Below, piece by piece: positions 50,973 to 60,925 of a stretch of 64,000 bases of DNA. How positions within the stretch are numbered: the first letter of the stretch is position 1; every line of letters begins with the position of its first letter. This DNA comes from Polaromonas sp. (GTDB lineage Bacteria > Pseudomonadota > Gammaproteobacteria > Burkholderiales > Burkholderiaceae_C), in the NCBI GenBank assembly GCA_021731285.1, contig JAKFXR010000027.1, positions 1 through 64,000 of the forward strand. Direction: 5' to 3'. The notes beneath the pieces were generated by a model, which searched no databases, was not told the DNA's origin, and saw only the letters and a program-made list of their open reading frames with translations. A program made the position numbers and the translations under genes.

Positions 50973-51766
50973 CTGTTCACTTTATTGGCGCAGGCCCCGG
51001 CGCCCCGGATTTGCTAACCCTGCGTGGCCGCGACTTCATTGCCGCCAGCCCGGTGTGCCTTTACGCGGGCTCGCTGGTGCCCGAAGGCGTGCTGACCCAC
51101 TGCCCGCCCGGTGCGCGCATCGTCAACACCGCGCCAATGTCGCTGGAGCAGATATTGGCCGAGATCAGCACCGCGCATGCCGCCGGGCACGACGTGGCTC
51201 GCCTGCATTCAGGCGACTTGTCGGTGTGGTCAGCGATGGGCGAGCAACTGCGCGGCCTGCGCACACTGGGCATTCCGTACACCGTCACACCCGGCGTACC
51301 GTCGTTTGCGGCAGCGGCTGCCACGCTAGAGGCGGAACTGACTTTGCCGGGCCTGAGCCAATCGGTGGTGCTTACCCGCACCTCGGGCCGCGCATCGGCC
51401 ATGCCCAGCACCGAGTCACTGGCCAACTTTGCCGCCACCCAGGCGGTGCTGGCCATTCACCTCTCCATTCATGTGCTGCCGCGCGTGGTGGCCGAGCTTG
51501 CGCCCCACTACGGCGCAGACTGCCCGGTAGCCGTGGTCTGGCGCGCCAGCTGGCCGGACGAGCGCGTGGTGCGCGCCACCCTGTCCACCATCGAAGCAGC
51601 CGTGGGCGAAGGCATGGAGCGCACTGCATTGATTCTGGTGGGCCACACCCTGGGCAAAAACTTGGGCGATCGAGACTTTGACCACAGCCGCCTCTACGCG
51701 GGCGACTACGACCGGCGCTACCGCCCGCTGGGCACAGCGCCCCGCTTTCCGATGGGCACGGAATGA
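50969..51766 (+). CDS. cobM: precorrin-4 C11-methyltransferase
   Basis: 265 residues. [58 protein letters not shown] and [20 protein letters not shown] are diagnostic of CobM/CbiF, as is [20 protein letters not shown]. It adds the C11 methyl to give precorrin-5. Overlaps cobE and cobF by four bases each. Confidence 0.95.
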   Translation: MTVHFIGAGPGAPDLLTLRGRDFIAASPVCLYAGSLVPEGVLTHCPPGARIVNTAPMSLEQILAEISTAHAAGHDVARLHSGDLSVWSAMGEQLRGLRTLGIPYTVTPGVPSFAAAAATLEAELTLPGLSQSVVLTRTSGRASAMPSTESLANFAATQAVLAIHLSIHVLPRVVAELAPHYGADCPVAVVWRASWPDERVVRATLSTIEAAVGEGMERTALILVGHTLGKNLGDRDFDHSRLYAGDYDRRYRPLGTAPRFPMGTE

Positions 51767-52563
51767 AGATCGACCTTTGCCTCGTCGGCATAGGCACCGG
51801 GAACCCCGACCATGTGACCCGCCAGGGCGTACTGGCCCTGAATGCAGCGAACCTGATTCTGGTGCCACGCAAAGGCACAGGCAAAGCCGATCTGGCTGAG
51901 CTGCGCCTGCAACTGTGCGAGACGCTGGTGACAAACCCCGCCACGCAGGTGGTGGGCTTTGACATGCCGGTGCGCGATGCGGATGACCCCGACTACCCCG
52001 CCGCCGTGAACCGCTGGCACGACGCCATTGCCGAGGTGTGGCTGGCAACCATCCGTACCCATTTGCCCACTGGCGGACGCATGGCCCTGCTGGTGTGGGG
52101 CGACCCATCGCTGTATGACAGCACATTGCGCATTGCCGAGCGCCTAGCGGTGCAACTGCCGCTCAAGGTGTCTGTGGTGCCCGGCATCACTGCGCTGCAA
52201 GCACTGACCGCAGCGCACGCCATCGCGCTGAACGACATCAACGCCCCCGTCACCATCACCACCGGTCGCCAACTGCGCGACCACGGCTGGCCCGCCAACG
52301 CCAGCACCGTGGCAGTGATGCTGGACGGCCACTGCGCATTCCAGCACCTACCGCCCGAGGACATCACCATCTGGTGGGGTGCCTATCTGGGCATGCCGCA
52401 ACAAATCTGCATCGTGGGGCCGCTGGCCAAAGTGAGCGAGCGAATTCAAGCGGAGAGGCAAGCGGCGCGGGCAGCGCATGGGTGGATCATGGATACATAT
52501 TTGATGCGCAGGACCACGACACCTTCCACACCAAGTCGCAATCCGGCAATAGCCATCACATAA
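51763..52563 (+). CDS. cobF: precorrin-6A synthase (deacetylating)
   Basis: 266 residues. [59 protein letters not shown] and [20 protein letters not shown] match CobF. It methylates C1 with loss of the acetyl group to give precorrin-6A, a step specific to the aerobic route. Ends two bases from the end of convergent cbtA. Confidence 0.94.
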   Translation: MKIDLCLVGIGTGNPDHVTRQGVLALNAANLILVPRKGTGKADLAELRLQLCETLVTNPATQVVGFDMPVRDADDPDYPAAVNRWHDAIAEVWLATIRTHLPTGGRMALLVWGDPSLYDSTLRIAERLAVQLPLKVSVVPGITALQALTAAHAIALNDINAPVTITTGRQLRDHGWPANASTVAVMLDGHCAFQHLPPEDITIWWGAYLGMPQQICIVGPLAKVSERIQAERQAARAAHGWIMDTYLMRRTTTPSTPSRNPAIAIT

Positions 52564-52564
52564 A

Positions 52565-53392
52565 TTACTGAGTCGTGTTCACTGGGCTCTCAGCGCCTGC
52601 GCCAGCACACTCCAGTACCACCAGCAGGGCCGGACACACCCAGCGCTGGAAAGCCAGCCCGCCGACCAGGCCCAGGCTCACCCAGAACGACAAGGCCATC
52701 CAGGTCGTGGCCCAGATGAACTGCGTGCCGAGTTGTTCCAGGGCAGCATGGGCCGCGGGGCCAAAACCGGCCAGGGGATCGCCCTGCAGCTTGGGCGCAC
52801 CCACCACAAAGGGCAACGCCAGCAAGGCTGCGGCTACCAGCCAACGCCAGGACGCGCGTGCAAAGCTGGCTACGGCGCAGGCACCAGCCGCACCGCTCAC
52901 TGCCAGCACCCACCAGACCTGGCGGGCCTGCAGCGGCGAGGCTTCCATGCCGGGTACTTCTGCGTGCAGGCCCAACGAAGGCCAGAGGTGAAAGCTCAGC
53001 CAACCAGCCGCTGCCACCAAGCCCGCCAGGCGCAAAGAAGCTACCGCACCACCGCGTTTGTAGAGCCACACACCCATCACAGCAAACAGCAACAGCGCCA
53101 TGCTGAAGGCGTGCAAGATGTTGGCCACCCAGGTCCAGCCAATGCGTTCGGCACCGTTTGCAGGCTCCCACTCCTTCGCGGCGCCATGCTGATGATCGTG
53201 AGGGGCAGAACCTTCGGCATGCGCGTGAGCAGCGGGAGCTTCGGCGGGCTTGGGGGCCTCTGCCTTTTGTTCCTCATACACCTCGGCCGCCAGAATCAGC
53301 GGAGCAGCTTGCCAGCGTTGCACGCCCGTTTGCACGCTGCCCACCACCACCGCCGTGGCCAAGGCCGCCCAAATCAATCGTTGAAAAATCAT
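52565..53392 (-). CDS. cbtA: cobalt transporter subunit CbtA
   Basis: 275 residues from ATG with GGGAG upstream. Membrane helices at the N-terminus (LIWAALATAVVVGSVQTG) and four or five more; between the first and second lies a His-rich loop (AHAHAEGSAPHDHQH). GMEASPLQARQVWWVL and FSLWPSLGLH-like SFHLWPSLGLHAEVPGM are CbtA landmarks. It is proposed to take up cobalt with CbtB for B12 synthesis. Terminal gene of the riboswitch-led minus operon. Confidence 0.9.
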   Translation of the reverse strand: MIFQRLIWAALATAVVVGSVQTGVQRWQAAPLILAAEVYEEQKAEAPKPAEAPAAHAHAEGSAPHDHQHGAAKEWEPANGAERIGWTWVANILHAFSMALLLFAVMGVWLYKRGGAVASLRLAGLVAAAGWLSFHLWPSLGLHAEVPGMEASPLQARQVWWVLAVSGAAGACAVASFARASWRWLVAAALLALPFVVGAPKLQGDPLAGFGPAAHAALEQLGTQFIWATTWMALSFWVSLGLVGGLAFQRWVCPALLVVLECAGAGAESPVNTTQ

Positions 53393-53417
53393 GGGGGTCT
53401 CCCGGTGAAAAGGCTGC

Positions 53418-53609
53418 TCAATGGCACGGTTTGACGGTGATGTGGCGCACATCGTGCGCAGCGTTGTGCGCCAGCGGGCTTTCGGCAAAAGCCACGCCGT
53501 ACAGAACTATCAGGCCCAGTGCTGCGGCGCCCAGCAACGGTCGCAGGACGGCCAGGCCGGGGTTCTGGGTGTTAGAAGGGCTGTGGGTCAGCGTCGTCGG
53601 TTCAGTCAT
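53418..53609 (-). CDS. cbtB: cobalt transporter subunit CbtB
   Basis: 63 residues from ATG with AGGAGAT eight bases upstream. One membrane helix (AALGLIVLYGVAFAES) followed by the His-rich end HNAAHDVRHITVKPCH, the CbtB signature (H-x3-H-x3-H ... CH). Directly upstream of cbtA. No separate riboswitch precedes it, so it relies on the upstream operon promoter or a local one. Confidence 0.9.
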   Translation of the reverse strand: MTEPTTLTHSPSNTQNPGLAVLRPLLGAAALGLIVLYGVAFAESPLAHNAAHDVRHITVKPCH

Positions 53610-53663
53610 TGTGATCTCCTTGGGGTTGGTGGGTAAAAAAACAAACTTAGTGGATTTGGCCAC

Positions 53664-54059
53664 TCATGTCGAGCCCAGGCCGACGGGAGGCAATCGTGCA
53701 AGGATACCGCTACGCAGGCGCTGGGGCCGCGTATTGCGCGCCAGGTTGCCGTCGGCACTTTGCCAATGCTGTTGGGCGCAGGCAATAACCTGGCCCGCAG
53801 TCTCGGCGTCGGAAATGAGGTCACCAAAGTAATAGGTGAACTTGCCTCGGGCCTGCAAGGTCACGGTGCAAGCGCGAGAGCAGCCGCTCATGCAGGCCAG
53901 GCCGCGCACCTGCAGGCCCTTGTGAAGGCCGGTGTCCAGCTCACACTCCAGCAACGCGTCCTGCACCGCTTCGAACAGGGCCAGCCCATCAGCGGGCAGC
54001 TCGCGCGATGCGCCCGGCGGGCGGCAGGTGGTGCAGACAATGATTTCGGTATCAGACAT
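53664..54059 (-). CDS. DUF1636 family metal-binding protein
   Basis: 131 residues from ATG (a TTG six codons earlier is possible). IIVCTTCRPPG at the start and GLACMSGCSRACTVTLQA in the middle give the C-x2-C and C-x3-C-x3-C pattern of DUF1636, thioredoxin-like ferredoxin-type proteins regularly linked to cob genes. Probably binds an iron-sulfur cluster or metal; role in B12 synthesis unproven. Confidence 0.85.
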   Translation of the reverse strand: MSDTEIIVCTTCRPPGASRELPADGLALFEAVQDALLECELDTGLHKGLQVRGLACMSGCSRACTVTLQARGKFTYYFGDLISDAETAGQVIACAQQHWQSADGNLARNTRPQRLRSGILARLPPVGLGST

Positions 54060-54092
54060 CGCGTGAGAATCGTTCAATGATTAGGGGGTGAT

Positions 54093-54797
54093 TCATGCAG
54101 CTGGGAGCGCCAGGCGGTGCTCCGCACCCCAGCGGGTAGCCCAGGCGGCACAGCGTCCCAGGTTTTTGTGCGGATCGTCAAAGTCCACGATCACCACATG
54201 CTGCGCTGCCAACGGGGCCGGCGGCGGCTCCAGCGTGCGGCCATCGGTCAGCAGCCACAGCCAGCAATCGGTGGGGCCACTCTTGCGCAACGTTCGCAGC
54301 AACAGGCGGTCGGCGTGCGCCAGTGCCTCAGCCAGCGGCGTGCCACCACCACCGCCTAGGTGACGCAGGCGCTGGCTACCAGCGGCGCGCGCACGGCCCG
54401 GTGGCAGCAGCAACTCCACGCCCTGCCCGCCAAAAGACAGCAGCGCCACATCGTCGCCCAAGCGCGCGGCCTCCCCGATCATGAACACCGCATGGCCTTT
54501 GGCCAGAGCCAAACGGCCACGCTGGCGCATGGAGCCCGAGGTGTCGAGCACGATGCAATGCAGCCGGCTGGTGCGCAGCGCCACCGGCTGGCGGCGCAGG
54601 TGTTCGCGCTGCAGTGGTGCCGGCCCTTTGGCCAGCAGCGTGGGCAACCAGGCAATGGCCGCGCTATGCTGCGGCGCAGTGTGAGCGCGTGTTGCGGCGC
54701 CCGAGGAAGGAATGCGTGGGGGTGGAGGCCACCGCCAGCTGCCAGGCCCGTTACGCGGGCGGCCGCTGGGGTGGCTTAGGCTTTTTTTGGAGGCCAC
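54093..54797 (-). CDS. ChlD-like VWA subunit of the cobaltochelatase
   Basis: 234 residues. VWA domain from about residue 80: HCIVLDTSGSMRQRGRLAL with an intact DxSxS MIDAS, GGGGTPLAEALAHAD (third MIDAS Thr), and LWLLTDGR. The N-terminal part is short and proline-rich, so it lacks the AAA domain of full BchD. With the ATPase upstream (22-base overlap) it forms the ChlI/ChlD-type pair that replaces CobS/CobT beside CobN in many bacteria. Confidence 0.85.
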   Translation of the reverse strand: MASKKSLSHPSGRPRNGPGSWRWPPPPRIPSSGAATRAHTAPQHSAAIAWLPTLLAKGPAPLQREHLRRQPVALRTSRLHCIVLDTSGSMRQRGRLALAKGHAVFMIGEAARLGDDVALLSFGGQGVELLLPPGRARAAGSQRLRHLGGGGGTPLAEALAHADRLLLRTLRKSGPTDCWLWLLTDGRTLEPPPAPLAAQHVVIVDFDDPHKNLGRCAAWATRWGAEHRLALPAA

Positions 54798-55882
54798 CCT
54801 GCCCTGGCGTGAATGCGTGTGGTGCCTTCGGGCTGGGCCGCCAGCGCGCCCCAGTCGCCTTGCGTTGGGGATGCCGGGGATGGCTGGTCTTGCAGGCGTT
54901 CGGACTTTAGCCCGGCCGCGGACGATGGCGAGGGATTCGAAGAACCGTTGAGCTTGGAATGCGACGCCCCGGTGTTGCCCGGTGCTTGCGCCACACGGCC
55001 CTCGGGTCGGCGGTGTGCCAGCGCCAGCTCGGCCACCGCATCCACATCATCCACCGTCACTTCGCTGCGTCCTTCCAGTGCCGCCAGCGCACGCGCAGCG
55101 CGCAGCATCACCAGGTCTGCGCGCATACCGTCCACACCAGCGGCGATCGCGCAGGCAGCGGCATGGTGCAGCACCGCGTCAGACCAGCTCAGGTGTGGCA
55201 ACGCGGCACGGGCCGCCACCAGCGCCGCGCTGAGTGCTCGTTGTTCTTCGGCATGTTGCTCACCCAGGGCGGCGGGGTTCTCGTCAAAGCCCAGGCGCGC
55301 GCGCAGGATGGCGGTGCGCTGCTGGGCATCCACCGGGTTGGCCAGCACCAGCGAGAGACCAAAGCGGTCCAGCAGTTGCGGACGCAGCTCGCCCTCCTCC
55401 GGGTTCATGGTACCCACCAACACAAAGTGCGCAGCATGCTGCTGTGAAATGCCATCACGCTCGACCGTGTTCACGCCGCTGGCCGCCACGTCCAGCAAGG
55501 CATCCACCAGCGCGTCGGGAAGCAGGTTGACCTCGTCCACATAAAGTACGCCGTTGTGGGCGCGCGCCACCAGCCCGGGCGACAGACGCACCCGGCCGTC
55601 GCGCAACACGTCTTCCACATTCAGCGTTCCCACCAGCTGCTCCAGGCTGGCCGCCAGTGGCAAGGTGACAAAGGGCGCATCGGGCAGCAGCGCGGCTAGC
55701 GCACGGGCTGCGGTGGATTTGGCTGTACCGCGCGGACCACTGATCAGCACGCCGCCAATGCCGGGGTCGATGGCTGCCAACTGCAACGCGCGCTGCAACT
55801 GCGGCTGGCCGACCAGCGCGGTGAACGGAAAGACCGCGCGGGAGACGGGTTCGATGGGAATGTTCAGTTCAGGTTTGCTCAT
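54776..55882 (-). CDS. ChlI-like AAA+ ATPase of the cobaltochelatase
   Basis: 368 residues. AAA+ motor: VLISGPRGTAKSTAARALAAL (Walker A variant GPRGTAKST as in magnesium chelatase BchI/ChlI), GVLYVDEVNLLPDALVDALL (Walker B), VGTMNPEEGELRPQLLDRFG (sensor). The C-terminal ~70 residues are Ser/Pro-rich and probably disordered. It powers metal insertion with the VWA protein and CobN; overlaps cobN by four bases. Confidence 0.9.
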   Translation of the reverse strand: MSKPELNIPIEPVSRAVFPFTALVGQPQLQRALQLAAIDPGIGGVLISGPRGTAKSTAARALAALLPDAPFVTLPLAASLEQLVGTLNVEDVLRDGRVRLSPGLVARAHNGVLYVDEVNLLPDALVDALLDVAASGVNTVERDGISQQHAAHFVLVGTMNPEEGELRPQLLDRFGLSLVLANPVDAQQRTAILRARLGFDENPAALGEQHAEEQRALSAALVAARAALPHLSWSDAVLHHAAACAIAAGVDGMRADLVMLRAARALAALEGRSEVTVDDVDAVAELALAHRRPEGRVAQAPGNTGASHSKLNGSSNPSPSSAAGLKSERLQDQPSPASPTQGDWGALAAQPEGTTRIHARAGWPPKKA

Positions 55883-58800
55883 GCCAGGGGTCCTTCTCCG
55901 TGTTCTTCCAGCCGGCGCTCCAGCGCCAGCAAATGGTCTTCAATACGCTCGCGGTGCTCGCCCGGGGCCTCCCACAGGCCACGCCGCATGGCTTCGAGCA
56001 GGCGCTCGCCGATGCTGCGCAGAGCCCCAGGGTTGTGCTGCTGCAAAAACGCGCGGTTGATGTCGTCGTGCAAGTAGGCCTCGGCCACCAGCGCGTACTG
56101 GTGGTCGGCCACCACGCCGGTGGTGGCGTCAAACGCAAACAGGTAGTCCACCGTGGCGGCCATCTCGAACGCGCCCTTGTAGCCGTGGCGGCGCACGCCC
56201 TCCAGCCACTTGGGGTTGACGGCGCGCGAACGCACCACACGCGCCACTTCCTCACCCAGCGTGCGAATACGCGGTGCGCCGGGCACGCTGAAATCACCGT
56301 GGTACAGCGATGCAGGCGCGCCCGCCAGATGTTCTACCGCCACCGCCATGCCGCCCTGAAACTGGTAATAGTCGTCCGAGTCCAGCACATCGTGCTCGCG
56401 GTTGTCCTGGTTGTGCAGCACTGCATCCAGACCGGCCAGACGCTGCTCAAGACTGCCGCGTGCGGCGACACCGTGCTCGCCCTGGCCGTAGGCAAAGGCA
56501 CCTGCGCGCAAATAAGCCTGGGCCAGGTCAGACCCGTCCTTCCACCGGCCGCTGGCCATGACCTCCTGCAGCCCGGCACCGTAGCCGCCGGGGCGCGGGC
56601 CAAACACGCGCCAGGTGGCCTCGCGCTGGGCCTCTTCCGCACTTAATCCCTTGGCCTGCGCCTCGGCCGCTTCGCGCTGCACCCGGGTGCGGATGGGGTT
56701 CACGTCATCGGGTTCGTCTTCCTCGGGGATCGCGGCCACGGCGCGCACTGCGGTGTCGAACAGGTCAATCACGTTGGGAAAGGCATCGCGGAAGAAGCCC
56801 GAGACACGCAGGGTCACGTCCACCCGGGGCCGGTCTTTGATAGCCATGGGCAACACTTCAATGTCTACCACCCGGCTGCTGCCATCCGCCCACTTGGGCC
56901 GCACGCCCAAGAGCGCAAAGGCCTGGGCAATGTCCTCACCCCCGGTGCGCATGGTGCTGGTGCCCCAGACCGACAGGCCCAGGCAGCGCAGCATTTCGCC
57001 GTGGTCCTGCAGATGGCGTTCGATCACGCGCTCAGCCGCGGCCGCGCCCATGGTGTAGGCGGTCTGCGTGGGCACGGCGCGCGTGTCCACCGAATAAAAG
57101 TTGCGGCCAGTGGGCAGCACATCAGGACGGCCACGCGAGGGCGCGCCGCTGGGGCCGGCGGGTACAAAGCGCCCTGCCAGCCCGCGCAGGCACTGTGCAA
57201 TTTCCTGAGGGCCACAGGCGTCCAGGCGCGGGCGCAGCACCTGGCGCATTCGCTGCAACACCGGAGCGGTGTGCGGCCAGGTTGCAGCATCCCACGGTTC
57301 GTCGGCCACCACGTGGTCGGCCACCAATTGCCGAGCCAGCAGCTCCAACCGTTCCCGCGTGTGGCCGGCATGGCGCCATGCTTCAGCACTGAGCTGCTGC
57401 AACACCGCAGGGCGTGGGCCGTTCCAGGACGCAGCCCATTCGGGGCTCAGCGCGCTGAAGCCGTCCACACCGTCCAGCTTCAAATCTTGGGCCAATGCGA
57501 TCAACAGGCTACCCTGGCCCTCGGCCTTACCACCTGGAAAGCGCGCCAGCGCCACCAGCGTGTCGATCTGCTGACGGCCCTGCGGAGATGTGCCCAGGAT
57601 GTGCAGCCCATCGCGGATTTGTGATTCCTTGATCTCACACAGGTAGGCGTCCAGCCGCTGCAGCAGCGCGTTGCGGGCGGCCTCGTCGGCGGGTTTGGCA
57701 AAGCCCAGCTCGGCGTGCAGGCCCTCGCTGAGCACGCGCTCCAGAATATCTACGCGCAGGCGCTGCGCGCGCCGGGGGTCCAGCGACAGAGCCTCGTAGT
57801 ACTCGTCCATCTGCCGCTCCAGCTTTTGCAGCGGGCCGTAGGTCTCGGCGCGGGTCAGGGCCGGCATCAGGTGGTCGATGATGACCGCCTGCGTGCGGCG
57901 CTTGGCCTGGCTCCCCTCGCCGGGGTCGTTGACGATGAAGGGGTACAGGTGCGGCAAGGGGCCCAGGATGGCATCAGGCCAGCAGGCCGCGCCCAGCGCC
58001 ACACTTTTGCCGGGCAGCCATTCGAGGTTGCCATGTTTACCCACATGCACCACCGCATCCACCGCAAACTGGCGACGCAGCCAGAAGTAAAACGCCAGGT
58101 AGTTGTGCGTGGGCACCAGGTCGGCATCGTGGTAGGTGGCGACCAGGTCCAGGTCGCGCCCGCGCGCGGGCTGGATGCCCACAAACACATTGCCCAGGCG
58201 CAGGCCCGACACCATGAAGCGGGCGCTGCGCACCATGGGGTCCTGCTCAGGCGGGCCCCACAGGGCGTTGACGGCGTCGCGGCTGGCAGCGTCCAGGCGC
58301 TTGAAATCTTCCAGGTAGTCGGCCATGGCCAGGCTTTGGCCTGTGGGCCGCGCGTCGTTGGCATCCAGGTTGTTGGTCACGCCCGCCACCAGCGCGGCGA
58401 TCAGTGCGTCACCCCCCTCGGGCAAATCACTCGTGGCGTAACCCGCGTCCTGCATGGCGCACAGCAGGGCCACGGAAGAGGCCGGCGTATCCAAGCCCAC
58501 GCCATTGGCCAGGCGGGCATCGTCATTTGGATAGTTGGCCAGGATCAGCGCCACACGCTTCTCGGCGTTGGGTTTGACGCGCAGCACACACCAGCGGCGC
58601 GCCAGCTCGGCCACAAAAACCATACGTTCGGGCTCGGGCTGGTAGCGCACCACGTCCACCTCGGTGCGCTCGCAGCGCCAGGCCAGGCCTTTGAAACTGA
58701 TGGCCCGCGTGCCGATGCGGCCATCCACCTCGGGCAGCACCACCTGCATCGCCAGGTCGCGCGGCGTCAGGCCATGCGGATCGGCCTGCCACTGTTCTTG

Positions 58801-59706
58801 CGAGCAACCCGCAGTGATGAGCTGCAGCACCGGGGCGTCTCCTGCCAGCGGCTCCATCTGCGCGCCTTCCACGCTGTCGCCGTCGTCGCCGTCCAGCGCG
58901 GTCATCGCAAAGCTGGTGGCGTTAAGCACCACGCCCACCTGATGCTCAGCCGCCAGCGACTGCAGCAGCGCCAGGCTGGCCGAGTTCTTCAGCGAATCCA
59001 CGGCCACAGCCACGGTGTTGAGGCCCGCACCGTGGAGTGCGGCCAGCATGGCGTCAAACACCGCCGTGTTGCCGGCCTGCACATGGGCGCGGTAAAACAC
59101 CAGCAGCGCCACGGGCGCGCCGTTTTTCCAGGGCGCGAATAGATTGGCCCCTTGCGGCTGGTAGACCATGGCGGGTGGCAGGCTCACGGGTGGTGCGGGG
59201 CGCTTACCCAGGCCAAACGCGGCGTGGCCAATCAGTTCAAAAAATGTGCGTGCGTTGCCCTGACCGCCTTCGCGCAGACAACGCCAGAGCTGGCGGCAAT
59301 CCTCATGCGGGGCGGTGCTGCGCAGCAGCAGTTGCAGGTCTTCACTGGCATCGCCCGAGAACAGGGCCAGCCACTGGCCGCGCGCACGGGCCAGGTTGCA
59401 TACCTGCTCCACCACATAGGCCCAATCGCTGGCTGCCCCAAGATGGTCGATGACCACCACACGTGCATGCTGCAACACATCGTCTGCGTACATGTCAGCC
59501 GATGCGGGCTGGCGCAGCCACATCAGGTTGGCCAGGCGCACCGTGGGGAATCCTTCTGGCAACTGCTGAGCCGCATCGGCCAGCAAAGACAGCGTGGTGT
59601 CGGCCGCGCTGAGCACCACAATGTCGCCCCGCGTCTGCTCCACGCGCACCACGCCCTGGCCTCCGTCTTCAACGTGGCCGCCGGGGCGGGTGGAGAGTAA
59701 GTGCAT
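55879..59706 (-). CDS. cobN: cobaltochelatase large subunit
   Basis: 1275 residues, full length for CobN. Landmarks: HVGKHGNLEWLPGKSVALG near residue 555, YPFIVNDPGEGSQAKRRTQA, VWGTSTMRTGGEDIAQAF and PRVDVTLRVSGFFRDAFPNV, and the ending region with VRRHGYKGAFEMAATVDYLF. It binds hydrogenobyrinate a,c-diamide and cobalt and inserts the metal with help of the ATPase/VWA pair. It needs the product of CobB, which is broken in this cluster. Confidence 0.95.
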   Translation of the reverse strand: MHLLSTRPGGHVEDGGQGVVRVEQTRGDIVVLSAADTTLSLLADAAQQLPEGFPTVRLANLMWLRQPASADMYADDVLQHARVVVIDHLGAASDWAYVVEQVCNLARARGQWLALFSGDASEDLQLLLRSTAPHEDCRQLWRCLREGGQGNARTFFELIGHAAFGLGKRPAPPVSLPPAMVYQPQGANLFAPWKNGAPVALLVFYRAHVQAGNTAVFDAMLAALHGAGLNTVAVAVDSLKNSASLALLQSLAAEHQVGVVLNATSFAMTALDGDDGDSVEGAQMEPLAGDAPVLQLITAGCSQEQWQADPHGLTPRDLAMQVVLPEVDGRIGTRAISFKGLAWRCERTEVDVVRYQPEPERMVFVAELARRWCVLRVKPNAEKRVALILANYPNDDARLANGVGLDTPASSVALLCAMQDAGYATSDLPEGGDALIAALVAGVTNNLDANDARPTGQSLAMADYLEDFKRLDAASRDAVNALWGPPEQDPMVRSARFMVSGLRLGNVFVGIQPARGRDLDLVATYHDADLVPTHNYLAFYFWLRRQFAVDAVVHVGKHGNLEWLPGKSVALGAACWPDAILGPLPHLYPFIVNDPGEGSQAKRRTQAVIIDHLMPALTRAETYGPLQKLERQMDEYYEALSLDPRRAQRLRVDILERVLSEGLHAELGFAKPADEAARNALLQRLDAYLCEIKESQIRDGLHILGTSPQGRQQIDTLVALARFPGGKAEGQGSLLIALAQDLKLDGVDGFSALSPEWAASWNGPRPAVLQQLSAEAWRHAGHTRERLELLARQLVADHVVADEPWDAATWPHTAPVLQRMRQVLRPRLDACGPQEIAQCLRGLAGRFVPAGPSGAPSRGRPDVLPTGRNFYSVDTRAVPTQTAYTMGAAAAERVIERHLQDHGEMLRCLGLSVWGTSTMRTGGEDIAQAFALLGVRPKWADGSSRVVDIEVLPMAIKDRPRVDVTLRVSGFFRDAFPNVIDLFDTAVRAVAAIPEEDEPDDVNPIRTRVQREAAEAQAKGLSAEEAQREATWRVFGPRPGGYGAGLQEVMASGRWKDGSDLAQAYLRAGAFAYGQGEHGVAARGSLEQRLAGLDAVLHNQDNREHDVLDSDDYYQFQGGMAVAVEHLAGAPASLYHGDFSVPGAPRIRTLGEEVARVVRSRAVNPKWLEGVRRHGYKGAFEMAATVDYLFAFDATTGVVADHQYALVAEAYLHDDINRAFLQQHNPGALRSIGERLLEAMRRGLWEAPGEHRERIEDHLLALERRLEEHGEGPLA

Positions 59707-59739
59707 GCAGGCTTTCTTGAGTGGTCGATTTTCTTAAGT

Positions 59740-59821
59740 CCGTTCGCGTTGAGTTTGTCGAAACGCAGCCCTTGCCAATCAAGGATGCGTAGAAGGCATC
59801 GACAGGCTCAGCCTGAACGGA
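59740..59821. repeat. REP-type inverted repeat between cobN and cobW
   Basis: CCGTTCGCGTTGAGTTTGTC and TCGACAGGCTCAGCCTGAAC then GG are the two inverted arms of the widespread CCGTTC...GAACGG repeat, about 40 bases apart. A half unit is found inside cobE (50866). Could act as an RNA hairpin that sets relative expression of cobW and cobN. Confidence 0.8.
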
Positions 59822-59840
59822 GTTTTGGTACTTTCTTGTT

Positions 59841-60902
59841 TTAAGCCAGGACGGGAGTTGCCAGGGCCGCGCACAGCTCGGCTTGCAAAACTCCGGCGTT
59901 CAGCTCAGACCCAATCAGCACCAGGCGCGATTGACGTGTTTCATCCGCACGCCAGGGGCGATCAAAGTAGCTGTCAAAGCGCGTGCCCACGCCCTGCACC
60001 ACCAGGCGCATGGCCACGCCGGGCAAGGCCACAAATCCCTTGGCGCGGTAAATCTCATGGCGTTCTACGAGGCTGCGCAGTGCGGCCAGCAGCGCGTCGC
60101 GGTTTTGCACGTCGAGTGCCACCTGCACCGAGTCAAAAGCATCATGGTCGTGGTCTTCTTCCTCGTCGTGGTGGGTCTTGCGTTGGTCGATCTGGTCTTC
60201 CACCGCACGCTCCAGGCCCAACAGCACGCCTATGTCGATGCGGCCATGCTGCGCCTGCACCAGCTTCACGCCGGGCGCGGTCTCTAGGCGGATGGTAGCT
60301 TCCACACTGGCCAGCGCAGCGGCGTCCATCCCGTCGGTCTTGTGCACCACCACCAAGTCGGCCGTGGCCAGTTGGTCTTCAAACAACTCGTGCAGAGGTG
60401 AGTCGTGGTCCAGGTTGTCGTCGGAGCGGCGCTGGGCATCCACGGCCACGGGGTCGTCGGCAAAGTCCCCTGCAGCGACCGCAGGCGCGTCCACCACCGT
60501 CACCACCGCATCCACCGTAAAAGTGTTGCGCAGCGCGGGCCACTGGAAGGCCTGCACCAGCGGCTTGGGCAGGGCCAGACCCGAGGTTTCGATGATCAGG
60601 TGGTCAATCTGGTCGCGGCGTGTGGCCAGTTTCTCCATCACCGGCGCAAATTCTTCCTGCACCGTGCAGCACAGGCAGCCGTTGGCCAGCTCATAGAGCT
60701 GCCCGTTTTCTTCGCCGTTCTCGTCGCAGCCAATGCCGCAACCGCGCAGCAGTTCACCATCGATGCCGAGTTCACCAAACTCGTTGACGATGACCGCGAT
60801 GCGGCGGCCCTGCGCGTTGGCCAGCAGATGGCGCAGGAGCGTGGTCTTGCCGCTGCCCAGGAAGCCGGTAACGATGGTGGTGGGGATTTTTCGGGTTTGC
60901 AT
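59841..60902 (-). CDS. cobW: CobW-family metal chaperone GTPase
   Basis: 353 residues from ATG at 60902. P-loop TGFLGSGKTTLLRHLLA, metal-binding CxCC in ELANGCLCCTVQEEF, and the G domain NEFGELGIDGELLRGC. The insertion has the acidic/His-rich stretch HHDEEEDHDHDAFDS, and the CobW C-terminal domain starts at YRAKGFVALPG. It is believed to deliver cobalt to CobN in a GTP-dependent way. 23 bases downstream of cobO. Confidence 0.93.
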   Translation of the reverse strand: MQTRKIPTTIVTGFLGSGKTTLLRHLLANAQGRRIAVIVNEFGELGIDGELLRGCGIGCDENGEENGQLYELANGCLCCTVQEEFAPVMEKLATRRDQIDHLIIETSGLALPKPLVQAFQWPALRNTFTVDAVVTVVDAPAVAAGDFADDPVAVDAQRRSDDNLDHDSPLHELFEDQLATADLVVVHKTDGMDAAALASVEATIRLETAPGVKLVQAQHGRIDIGVLLGLERAVEDQIDQRKTHHDEEEDHDHDAFDSVQVALDVQNRDALLAALRSLVERHEIYRAKGFVALPGVAMRLVVQGVGTRFDSYFDRPWRADETRQSRLVLIGSELNAGVLQAELCAALATPVLA

Positions 60903-60925
60903 ATGGATTGTGTTTCTAAAAATAG

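Noticed and set aside
57715-59142. 475-codon plus-strand frame opposite cobN
   Set aside because: cobN is unambiguous on the minus strand over the full length; the antisense frame has no recognisable domain.
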